From contig DIUL01000046.1 in NCBI GenBank assembly GCA_002422345.1, forward strand, positions 1 to 19,921: 19,921 nt of DNA, in the 5' to 3' direction. The stretch's first letter is position 1; each line of letters starts with the position of its first letter. The position numbers and the translations under genes were made by a program. Shown one piece after another: positions 1 to 6,731 of this stretch. The notes beneath the pieces were generated by a model that had not been told where the DNA came from, did no database searches, and saw only the letters and a program-made list of their open reading frames with translations. The DNA comes from Acetobacteraceae bacterium UBA6159 (GTDB lineage Bacteria; Pseudomonadota; Alphaproteobacteria; Acetobacterales; Acetobacteraceae).

Positions 1-794
1 CCCGACAAGGCAAGGGTCCCAGGACCGGACACCCCCGTTATCTCGCTGTAGGTCCCGCTCTCGATCGTTCCGTTATTGATGAACGCCGGAGATGTTTCGT
101 CTGCCCGTATATGACCGCCAACGATCAGCCTGTTGTTGACGCCACTGTTGATGATCAGGCTCCCCGTTGGCACGTACCATGTGCTACCCAGGATGGTTCC
201 ATCGTTGATGATAGATCGCATCACGAATTCCACGCCAGTATCGGCGTTCAGGACGCCCTCGGCACCCACCACGATCGTGCCGGCAATGCCTTGCCCAGGT
301 GCTCCGACTGTCAGGCTCGACGTACTATCGAGGACAATCATGCCCGCATTGGCATGCAGGGTGCCGACGTCGACCGTCGCGCCATTGCGGAAAACGAACG
401 TCCCGCCGCCCACGCTTAAGCTCTCTGTCAGATGCAGGGAGCCACCATCAACCACCACGGAGTTGTCATTAAGGCCTGTCACAGTCCGTCCGGTAAGGCT
501 GCTTCCCGTACCGATGTTCAAGTGTCCCGCGAGCGGCGAATATCTGAAGAAGACCTGCAATAACACTTCATCCAGGGCAAATGCCCCATCAAGAATGACC
601 ACGCCGGCCATAGTCACGAAATCCGCCGCACCCGTCCCCTGAACGACGGAAGAACCGATGGTGGGAGGCGTCCCGGAATTCGCCGTGATGAATACAGTAT
701 CGTCCGCCCCCGGAAGGCCTACTCCCCCGGTCCAGGATGCAGGGTCGTTCCATGAGCCAAGCGCCCCGCCAACCCAGGTGTATGATGTCGCCAT
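1..794 (-). CDS. Beta-strand-repeat surface/secreted-type protein (N-terminal part, runs off the window)
   Basis: The frame is open from the ATG at 794 to the window edge, giving 264 codons without a stop; the C-terminus lies outside. The protein begins MATSYTWVGGALGSWNDPAS, a WxGG...W...W start typical of long autotransporter-like or type I secreted beta-repeat proteins. It continues with short beta-strand units rich in G, T, V, N and S, such as LNIGTGSSLTG, VVVDGGSLHL, GTIVVGAEGVLNADTG, INDGTIL and INNGTIESGTYS. These resemble the rungs of a parallel beta-helix. There is no N-terminal Sec signal peptide, which argues for a C-terminal type I secretion signal or another route; that part cannot be seen. 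An in-frame TGA at 815-813 makes 794 the furthest upstream ATG. The Shine-Dalgarno is poor. Codon and base use are less GC-rich than in the neighbours, which hints at acquisition. Precise function is unknown. Confidence 0.8.
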   Translation of the reverse strand, partial: MATSYTWVGGALGSWNDPASWTGGVGLPGADDTVFITANSGTPPTIGSSVVQGTGAADFVTMAGVVILDGAFALDEVLLQVFFRYSPLAGHLNIGTGSSLTGRTVTGLNDNSVVVDGGSLHLTESLSVGGGTFVFRNGATVDVGTLHANAGMIVLDSTSSLTVGAPGQGIAGTIVVGAEGVLNADTGVEFVMRSIINDGTILGSTWYVPTGSLIINSGVNNRLIVGGHIRADETSPAFINNGTIESGTYSEITGVSGPGTLALS

Positions 795-798
795 GACG

Positions 799-836
799 TA
801 TGGTCCATAAGTTCATTTGAAATAATATGGACCGTA
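799..836 (-). promoter_or_regulatory. Paired palindromes with a possible -10 box, upstream of the beta-repeat gene
   Basis: Two near-identical 11-base palindromes lie 27 bases apart: TATGGTCCATA at 799-809 and TATGGACCGTA at 826-836. They are also inverted repeats of each other with one mismatch. Read on the minus strand, TATTAT (827-822) lies between them and overlaps the upstream copy, where a -10 element would fit. No good -35 is visible. This layout is what a dimeric repressor or activator site would look like; the regulator is unknown. Confidence 0.4.
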
Positions 837-958
837 TGCCCTCCACCGCCGGCATTCCATCCGTACAAATACGTACGCCACTACAGCAATGAAAATATGG
901 AAAACGTAGCAATCTGGTGTTCGGATATTGCCGTCCACCGGCCAGACAATGCGCTTCG

Positions 959-1000
959 AAAAAATCAACATACCACCGGCGGAGGCTCCCCCGCCGGTGG
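959..1000 (-). terminator. Intrinsic terminator downstream of the amidase gene
   Basis: A perfect 10-base-pair stem (973-982 CCACCGGCGG with 991-1000 CCGCCGGTGG) encloses an 8-base loop. It starts about ten bases after the amidase stop codon. On the minus strand it is followed, a few bases later, by six Ts (964-959). It also insulates the beta-repeat gene from the amidase operon. Confidence 0.7.
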
Positions 1001-1009
1001 TCCCGTTGC

Positions 1010-2404
1010 CTACCCGATCGGCGGCTTGCGGCTCGCCCAATTGGTCGCCCGCTCATACGCCGCCGCCACGCGGAACACCGTGGCTTCGTCGAAGTTACGG
1101 CCCACGAACTGCACCGATGTCGGCAACCCGGTTGACGCCAGGCCCGACATCATCGCGATCGCCGGATGGCCGGTGGTGTTGAACGGCGTGCGCGCCTGCC
1201 GCGGATAGGTGCGATTCGTCTCCACGTCGTCATGGATGTTGCTCGCGGGGTCCATCGAGCTCGCGCACATCAGGACGTCGTAGTCCCGCATCACGTCCTC
1301 GACCGCCGCGATCAACTGCAACCGCCGCCGCTGGGAACTCACATAGTCCCCCGCGTTGATGAAGGCGCCCGGCATCAGGCGACGACGCGCCAGCTTGCCG
1401 TAGTCACCGGGACGGGTGCGCAGCCAGGGGGCATGGATCGACCAGGCCTCACTGCCCAGGATCACCCGATTGATGCCGGAGAACTCGTTCAGCGAGGGCA
1501 GCGTTACGGAATGGACCTCCGCCCCCTCCGCCTGCAGCACGCGCGCGACGTCTTCCAGCGCGGCGGTCACCTCGGGGTGCGCCGGCATGTCCTTCTCATG
1601 GAAATGACGGACGAAGCCGATCCGCAAATCCCGCACGCCCCGGCCCAGCAGACGACCGAAATAACAGGACTGGGTGGCGGCGCTGCCCGGGTCCTCCGGG
1701 TCATACCCGGCGATGGTGTCGAGCATCAGGGCATTGTCCGCCACCGTGCGCGTCAGCGGCCCGACGTGATCCAGCGTATACGACAACGGAAAGACCCCGC
1801 GCCGGGACACCAGCCCATAGGTCGGCTTCAACCCGACGATCCCGCACGCACTGGCAGGATTGCGGACCGATCCGCCGGTATCCGTGCCCAAGGCCATCGG
1901 AAACAGTCCAGCCGCGACACCCGAGCCAGACCCGGAAGAAGACCCACCGGGATGATGATCCGGATTCCAAGGATTCCTTGCCGCCGGGAACGGCAAATCA
2001 TGGCTCGGCCCCCCGATCGCGAATTCATGAGTCGACAGCTTGCCGATCATGATCGCGCCCGCCTGGCGCAGCTTCTGAATCACGACCGCATCGGTCTTCG
2101 CGATGTTGTCGACCAGGATCTTGGAATGCCCCGTGGTCGGCAGGCCGGCGACATCAATGATGTCCTTCACCCCAACCGGCACGCCATGCAGAGGCCCGCG
2201 GATGCGGCCGGCGACGATCTCCGCCTCCGCCGCCTTGGCCGCCGCCATCGCCGCGTCCGCATCCAGGCGGATGAACGCATGCAGCTTCGGGTCCAGGGCG
2301 TCGATGCGCTTCAACAGCGCGGACAGGTACTCGACCGGGGAAAGCGTCTTCGCCGCGAAGGCACGAGACGCCTCGACGGCGGTCATCCAATGCAGTTCGC
2401 TCAT
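1010..2404 (-). CDS. Amidase (amidase-signature family, AtzE/GatA-like)
   Basis: This is a cytoplasmic amidohydrolase of 464 residues, the usual length for the family. The Ser-cisSer-Lys catalytic set is visible: Lys80 in GVPVGVKDIID, the cis-Ser in the Gly/Ser-rich loop HPGGSSSGSGSG (about 155-156), and the nucleophile Ser179 in GTDTGGSVRNPAS. The start is set at MSELHWM because its ATG overlaps the stop of the upstream 60-codon gene as ATGA, a sign of translational coupling; an ATG ten codons earlier is less likely. The upstream partner looks like AtzG, so the closest functional model is the AtzE-AtzG 1-carboxybiuret hydrolase complex. Many paralogues of this arrangement have unknown substrates, and a GatA role is unlikely without gatB or gatC nearby. 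The family call is firm; the substrate is not known. Confidence 0.92.
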   Translation of the reverse strand: MSELHWMTAVEASRAFAAKTLSPVEYLSALLKRIDALDPKLHAFIRLDADAAMAAAKAAEAEIVAGRIRGPLHGVPVGVKDIIDVAGLPTTGHSKILVDNIAKTDAVVIQKLRQAGAIMIGKLSTHEFAIGGPSHDLPFPAARNPWNPDHHPGGSSSGSGSGVAAGLFPMALGTDTGGSVRNPASACGIVGLKPTYGLVSRRGVFPLSYTLDHVGPLTRTVADNALMLDTIAGYDPEDPGSAATQSCYFGRLLGRGVRDLRIGFVRHFHEKDMPAHPEVTAALEDVARVLQAEGAEVHSVTLPSLNEFSGINRVILGSEAWSIHAPWLRTRPGDYGKLARRRLMPGAFINAGDYVSSQRRRLQLIAAVEDVMRDYDVLMCASSMDPASNIHDDVETNRTYPRQARTPFNTTGHPAIAMMSGLASTGLPTSVQFVGRNFDEATVFRVAAAYERATNWASRKPPIG

Positions 2405-2583
2405 AGACCGATCCCCGCTTGCATGGGCGGCCACGGCTCGACGGCCGGATCGGTCGGGAATTGCACCGCGCCGGCTGTGTCCAGCGCCTGCGCCGCGGCG
2501 GCGGCAACGTCATCGGGAAACTCTGCGAGCGCCTTTTCCAGCCCCGCCGAACGCGCCAGTGCCGCAAGATATTGCTGATCCAT
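2401..2583 (-). CDS. AtzG-like small amidase partner (DUF4089-type)
   Basis: This 60-codon gene lies directly before the amidase and overlaps it by four bases (ATGA). The protein has an Ala-rich predicted helical N-terminal half (MDQQYLAALARSAGLEKALA, then DDVAAAAAQALDTAGAV). The tail FPTDPAVEPWPP matches the FP...D..EP.P ending I associate with AtzG/DUF4089 proteins. Known AtzG forms a complex with the amidase AtzE, in a way that resembles GatC with GatA. The assignment rests on size, position, helical pattern and tail motif, not on a search. A GatC-like protein would be the main alternative. It probably forms a two-gene operon with the amidase, transcribed from the divergent region at 2584-2709. 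Confidence 0.65.
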   Translation of the reverse strand: MDQQYLAALARSAGLEKALAEFPDDVAAAAAQALDTAGAVQFPTDPAVEPWPPMQAGIGL

Positions 2584-2626
2584 GGTGACCCCGCTTTTGG
2601 TTGCGGAATGGATCATGCTGCGCTGC

Positions 2627-2660
2627 GGCGAGAGAGGGCAAGGCCCCCCGCGCTCTCGCC
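2627..2660. promoter_or_regulatory. Inverted repeat in the divergent region between the amidase operon and the MBL gene
   Basis: The 126-base region between two divergent genes holds an 8-base inverted repeat, GGCGAGAG (2627-2634) and CTCTCGCC (2653-2660), with an 18-base GC-rich spacer. It could be an operator or an mRNA hairpin. No convincing -35/-10 pair was seen on either strand. Confidence 0.25.
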
Positions 2661-2709
2661 AACCAGGCGCCGCGTCCCTAGTCTGCGATGAACAGGAGGG
2701 ACCCCGACC

Positions 2710-3561
2710 ATGAAATGGCGCATCGGCGACGTAACCGTCACCAAGGTGGTGGAACTGGAAGCAACCGGCGGCAGCCGCTTCCTGCTGCCGCAGGCAACGC
2801 CGGAAGCGGTGCTGCCGATCACCTGGCTGCAACCGCACTTCGCGGATGAAAACGGCCGCCTGCGCCTGAGCATCCACAGCTTCATCGTCGAGGCGAACGG
2901 CCAGCGGATCATCGTCGATACCTGCCTGGGCAACGACAAGGACCACCGCAAAATCCCGCATTGGAACAACCGCTCGGGTCCGTTCCTGGACGATTTGACC
3001 GCGGCCGGCTTCCCGCCGGACTCGATCGACACCGTCCTGTGCACGCATCTCCATGTCGATCATGTCGGCTGGAATACAAAATTGGTGGACGGGAAATGGG
3101 TGCCGACCTTCGCCAACGCGAAATACCTGATGGGCCGGACCGAGTATGAACATTGGCTGTCCTCCACCACGCGGGAAGACATGAAATACGTGATGGGCGA
3201 CTCGGTGGTCCCGATCGTGGAGGCCGGGCGCGCGCTGCTGGTGGACAGCGATCACCGCATCAGCCCCGAGATCAGCCTGATCCCGACCGTTGGCCATACG
3301 CCCGGCCATGTCAGCGTGATGATCGAGTCCAAGGGCGAAACGGCCCTGATCACCGGCGACTTCATGCACCACCCCTGCCAGATCGCGCATCCGGAATGGT
3401 CCACGCTGGCCGATAGCGACCCGGAGCAGGGCATCCGCACCCGGCGGATCATGTTCGAGCGCCTGGCCGACACGCCCTGCCTGGTCATCGGCACCCATTT
3501 CGCGGGCGCCACGGCCGGAAAAATCGTGCGGGACGGCGAAACCTACCGATTGTCAGTATAG
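2710..3561 (+). CDS. MBL-fold metallohydrolase (lactonase-like)
   Basis: This 283-residue protein has the metallo-beta-lactamase fold. The di-metal site is complete: H113, H115, D117 and H118 in THLHVDHVGW, H196 in GHTPGH, D217 in ITGDFMHH, and H263 in GTHFAG. There is no signal peptide, so it is likely cytoplasmic. The pattern (SFIVEANGQRIIVDTCLGND near residue 57) is that of the AHL-lactonase / organophosphate-hydrolase-like branch and not of beta-lactamases proper. The start is supported by AGGAGGG at 2694-2700. It lies 48 bases before an LLM monooxygenase gene on the same strand, so a joint role, such as opening a lactone made by an oxygenase, is plausible but inferred. Family is certain; substrate unknown. 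Confidence 0.9.
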   Translation: MKWRIGDVTVTKVVELEATGGSRFLLPQATPEAVLPITWLQPHFADENGRLRLSIHSFIVEANGQRIIVDTCLGNDKDHRKIPHWNNRSGPFLDDLTAAGFPPDSIDTVLCTHLHVDHVGWNTKLVDGKWVPTFANAKYLMGRTEYEHWLSSTTREDMKYVMGDSVVPIVEAGRALLVDSDHRISPEISLIPTVGHTPGHVSVMIESKGETALITGDFMHHPCQIAHPEWSTLADSDPEQGIRTRRIMFERLADTPCLVIGTHFAGATAGKIVRDGETYRLSV

Positions 3562-3609
3562 GCTACTCAGCAGTAGCATGCCTCTCATCGTAACCGGAGC
3601 ACTCCGATC

Positions 3610-4767
3610 ATGACCTATTTGCGCAGCGGCATCTTCCTCGCGCCGTTCCATGACCTGTCGCAGAACCCGATCCTGGCGCTGGAACGCGACATGGAACTGG
3701 TGCAGCACATCGACCGGCTGAACTACAGCGAGGCCTGGATCGGAGAGCACCATTCCGGCGGCTTCGAAATCATTTCATCCCCCGAGGTGTTCATCGCCGC
3801 CGCCGCCGAACGCACCCGTCATATCCGGCTGGGCACGGGCGTGGTGTCGCTGCCCTACCACAACCCGTTCATCCTCGCGGACCGGATGGTGCAGCTTGAC
3901 TACCAGACGCGCGGCCGAGCGATCTTCGGCGTCGGGCCAGGATCGCTGGTGCATGACGCGAAGAAGATCGGCATCGACCCGTCCGACCAGCGGCGGATGA
4001 TGAATGAATCGCTCGACGTGATCGTCGACCTGATGAAGGGCAAGACGATCAACCAGAAGACCGACTGGTACACGCTGGACGACGCCCGCCTGCAACTGCC
4101 GCCCTATACCCGCCCGATGATGGAGATGGCGGTCGCCGCCTCCCGCTCCCCGGCCGGGGCACTGGCAGCGGGGCGGCACGGGATCGGCATGCTCTCGATC
4201 GGCGGGACCAGCGACGATGCGCTGAAGCATCACAAGTCGAACTGGGCGCTGTATGCCGACACCGCGCGGGCGCATGGCCATGTGCCGAACCGCGACAACT
4301 GGCGGCTCGTGACGCTGATGCATGTCGCGGAAACGCGGGAGAAAGCGCGGGAGAACGTGAAGTACGGCCTCGATCACTTCTGCGACTATTTCCGTGACGT
4401 CGCGACCTTCCCGATCGTTCCGGCTGATATCACCGATCGTTACCAGTACATGATTGAGAGCGGGATGGCCTGCGTCGGCACCCCCGATGATGCCATCGCT
4501 TTCATCAACCGGCTGCTGGAAGGCTCCGGCGGGTTCGGCGTGATCATGGAGCTGGCGCATAACTGGGCCGACTGGGAACAGACGAAGCGTCACTACGAGC
4601 TGATGGCCCGTTATGTTCACCCGCAATTCCAGGGTTCGCGGGAATGGCGGACGGAAAGCTACGACTACGCGCGGGACCACCACGCGGAGTTCACCGGCCA
4701 GTCCTCGGCCGCCGTGCAGGCGGAGATCGACCGGCTGGCGAATATGCGGGCGAAGGCGGCGGAGTAG
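3610..4767 (+). CDS. LLM-class flavin monooxygenase, limonene 1,2-monooxygenase-like
   Basis: A 385-residue luciferase-like (beta/alpha)8 flavin enzyme. The N-terminus (LRSGIFLAPFHDLSQNP, then EAWIGEHHSGGFEII) and the segment LGTGVVSLPYHNPFILADR closely resemble limonene 1,2-monooxygenase LimB as I recall it, and the length matches that family (about 387). Such enzymes use reduced FMN supplied by a separate reductase; no reductase gene is present in the window. The ATG follows a GGAG at about 3596. It probably shares a transcript with the MBL gene 48 bases upstream. The LimB-like subgroup is broad, so limonene itself should not be assumed. It ends before a convergent gene, with a REP-like pair in between. 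Confidence 0.88.
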   Translation: MTYLRSGIFLAPFHDLSQNPILALERDMELVQHIDRLNYSEAWIGEHHSGGFEIISSPEVFIAAAAERTRHIRLGTGVVSLPYHNPFILADRMVQLDYQTRGRAIFGVGPGSLVHDAKKIGIDPSDQRRMMNESLDVIVDLMKGKTINQKTDWYTLDDARLQLPPYTRPMMEMAVAASRSPAGALAAGRHGIGMLSIGGTSDDALKHHKSNWALYADTARAHGHVPNRDNWRLVTLMHVAETREKARENVKYGLDHFCDYFRDVATFPIVPADITDRYQYMIESGMACVGTPDDAIAFINRLLEGSGGFGVIMELAHNWADWEQTKRHYELMARYVHPQFQGSREWRTESYDYARDHHAEFTGQSSAAVQAEIDRLANMRAKAAE

Positions 4768-4820
4768 CCGCCGGACCGGGGATGGATGGCGGGGCGCGCT
4801 CAGCTATCCCCCCGGCTAGT

Positions 4821-4967
4821 GGCATTTGGCCGCTTTCCGTCATGGCCGGGCTTTGACCCGGCCATCGCCAGGGACGCCTTCGATGGTGTTTGCGCGAGAG
4901 TCCAACCACCTGCGTGCCTGGCGATGGGCGGGTCGAACCCGCCCATGACGGCTAGCGGCCAGATGCG
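4821..4967. repeat. Inverted pair of REP-like hairpins (BIME-like)
   Basis: Copy A (4821-4877, plus) and copy B (4912-4967, minus) align over about 56 bases with few differences. Each holds a 9-base-pair stem: ATGGCCGGG/CCCGGCCAT in A and ATGGGCGGG/CCCGCCCAT in B. Both are flanked by TGGCCGCT..CCGTC on one side and CGCCAGG.ACGC on the other. The stem difference is compensatory (C:G becomes G:C), which supports the hairpin being maintained. The pair sits between two convergent genes, where it could act as a bidirectional terminator or mRNA end stabiliser. The rest of 4768-4985 shows nothing else. Confidence 0.7.
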
Positions 4968-4985
4968 ATTGCCCCCACCATCCGT

Positions 4986-6731
4986 CTACCAGCCGATGGC
5001 GTAGGCGGACCGGCGCGGGTCAGCCCCGGCCCAGCGCACGTCGGTCGTCAGGTCGTGGCGGATCGTGACCACCGATCCCGCCAGATACTTCCGGGCCGGC
5101 CACCATTGCACCTGGTGGCCCAGCGCCGTCAGCGCATCCCCGACGCCGGCGCCCACATCCTCCTCCACGCACAGCACGCCCGGGCGATAGGTGTGTGGCA
5201 AGGTCGACTCGGGCCAGGAGTAGCTGGCAAAGCGCGGCGCCTCCACCGCGCTTTGCGGGTCCATCCCGAACACCGCCTGGTTCAGGAAGCCTTGCAGCAT
5301 CGCCTGTCCCAGGACCTCGCTGCCGGGAGAGCCGAAGGGCATCACCACCTCCCCCTCCCGCACCGCGATCGCGGGATTGGCGGACATGCGCGGGCGCCGG
5401 CCTGGTCCGACGCGGCCGGGGTGATCGAGGCCCGAATAGCCCCGTGACCCCCACATCGACGCCGTGATCCCGGTTCCCGGCACGACAGGGCCGCCGATCG
5501 TGCCGTCGCTGGGCGTCGCGGCGAAGACGTCTCCGGCGCGGTCGATCACGCACAGGAACGACGTGGCGGGTTTTTCCCCCACCAGTTCCGCCCCCGACCC
5601 GGCGGACGGATCGGGTTGCCAAGCGGCGGGCGCGCGGTTGCCGACCACACCGGCCGGCGGCAATCCGGGCCAGGCCCGCGCCGGGTCCAGCAGCGTCCGG
5701 CGGGCCGCCGCGTGTTCGGCGGACAGCAGGGCGGCGACCGGCACGTCCTCGAAATCCCGGTCCCCGAAATAGGCTTCCCGATCGGCCGCGGCGAGTTTCA
5801 GCGCTTCCGTCACCGCATGCACATAGGCCGGGGAATTGTGCCCCATCCCGCGCAGGTCGAAGCCCGAGAGGATGTTCAGCGCCTCCAGCACCATCGGTCC
5901 CTGCGACCAGGCGCCGCAGCCATACATGTCGTAGCCCTGGAAGCGCGTATGGACAGGTGCCTCGACACGGGCCCGGAAGCCGGCGAGGTCCTTGGCCGAC
6001 AGCCAGCCCCCGTTCTCCCGCTGGTGGCGTGCGATCATCTGGGCGATGTCGCCGCGGTAGAAGGCGTCGTGGGCGGCGTTCAGGCCGGAAAGCCGGTCCC
6101 CGCCCGCCGCCTGTTCCTGATCGGCCATGTATTGCAGCGTGCGGGCGAGATCAGGCTGCGCGAAGACCGACCCGACCTCGGGCGGCTTGCCGTTGGGGAG
6201 ATAGATCGCGGCGGTGGTGGGCCAGCGCCCGATCTCCTGGACTTTTGAGGCTATGATCTCGTGGTAGAAGGGATAGACGGGGAAGCCGTCGCGGGCGGAA
6301 CGGATCGCGGCGGCTGCGACCTGCCCGAAGGACATGGTGCCCCAGCGGCGCAGGGCCTCTATCCAGTTGCCGGGGGCGGCGGGGACGACGGTGTGCAGTA
6401 GCCCATCGGGAATGGCGCCGCCGTATTGGCGATGGAACAGAGAGATATCGGCCGCCGCGGGCCAGGGGCCGACACCACAGATCGTGTGAACCTGACCGCC
6501 GACCCGCACCATGATCGGCGCGACGCCACCGAAGCCCACGAACTGGCTTTCCAGCACGTCGATCGCCAGGCCCGTTGCCACACCCGCGTCCACCGCGTTG
6601 CCCCCGGCCTCCAGCACCTGCATGCCCGCCTGGGACGCCCAGTAATGGCCGGACACCACGACATGGTGACGGGCCATCACGTTCGGCCGGCGGGCACGCC
6701 CGGGGCCGAACAGAAAGGCCGGGTCGATCAC
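4986..6731 (-). CDS. Gamma-glutamyltransferase family protein (Ntn hydrolase)
   Basis: A 581-residue protein with the organisation of gamma-glutamyltranspeptidases: an N-terminal large-subunit part (ASQAGMQVLEAGGNAVDAG, where A/V-x-GGNAVDA is diagnostic), then the small subunit starting at the probable autoprocessing nucleophile Thr390 in KPATSFLCVIDRAGD. A conserved Gly-rich region near the C-terminus reads MPFGSPGSEVLGQ. No signal peptide is seen at the chosen start, unlike classical periplasmic GGTs. The GTG at 6731 is preferred because it overlaps the upstream stop as GTGA; the frame also extends further upstream over the neighbouring gene, and an internal ATG at 6677 is possible. The usual GGT nucleophile context TTH is replaced by ATS, so this is a GGT-family member (perhaps an acylase-type relative) rather than a sure glutathione hydrolase. 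It is coupled to the alpha/beta hydrolase gene before it. Confidence 0.88.
   Translation of the reverse strand: MIDPAFLFGPGRARRPNVMARHHVVVSGHYWASQAGMQVLEAGGNAVDAGVATGLAIDVLESQFVGFGGVAPIMVRVGGQVHTICGVGPWPAAADISLFHRQYGGAIPDGLLHTVVPAAPGNWIEALRRWGTMSFGQVAAAAIRSARDGFPVYPFYHEIIASKVQEIGRWPTTAAIYLPNGKPPEVGSVFAQPDLARTLQYMADQEQAAGGDRLSGLNAAHDAFYRGDIAQMIARHQRENGGWLSAKDLAGFRARVEAPVHTRFQGYDMYGCGAWSQGPMVLEALNILSGFDLRGMGHNSPAYVHAVTEALKLAAADREAYFGDRDFEDVPVAALLSAEHAAARRTLLDPARAWPGLPPAGVVGNRAPAAWQPDPSAGSGAELVGEKPATSFLCVIDRAGDVFAATPSDGTIGGPVVPGTGITASMWGSRGYSGLDHPGRVGPGRRPRMSANPAIAVREGEVVMPFGSPGSEVLGQAMLQGFLNQAVFGMDPQSAVEAPRFASYSWPESTLPHTYRPGVLCVEEDVGAGVGDALTALGHQVQWWPARKYLAGSVVTIRHDLTTDVRWAGADPRRSAYAIGW

Noticed and set aside
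1166..2578. Plus-strand open frame of 470 codons across the amidase
   Set aside because: Arg/His/Gln-rich composition with no recognisable motif. It is antisense to a clear amidase gene.
2401..3498. Long open frame on the minus strand antisense to the MBL gene (365 codons)
   Set aside because: Only its last 60 codons look like protein and form the AtzG-like gene. The remainder is the high-GC shadow of the MBL gene.
3562..3577. Small inverted repeat GCTACT/AGTAGC after the MBL gene
   Set aside because: Six base pairs with no T-run and only 33 bases before the next start; likely chance.
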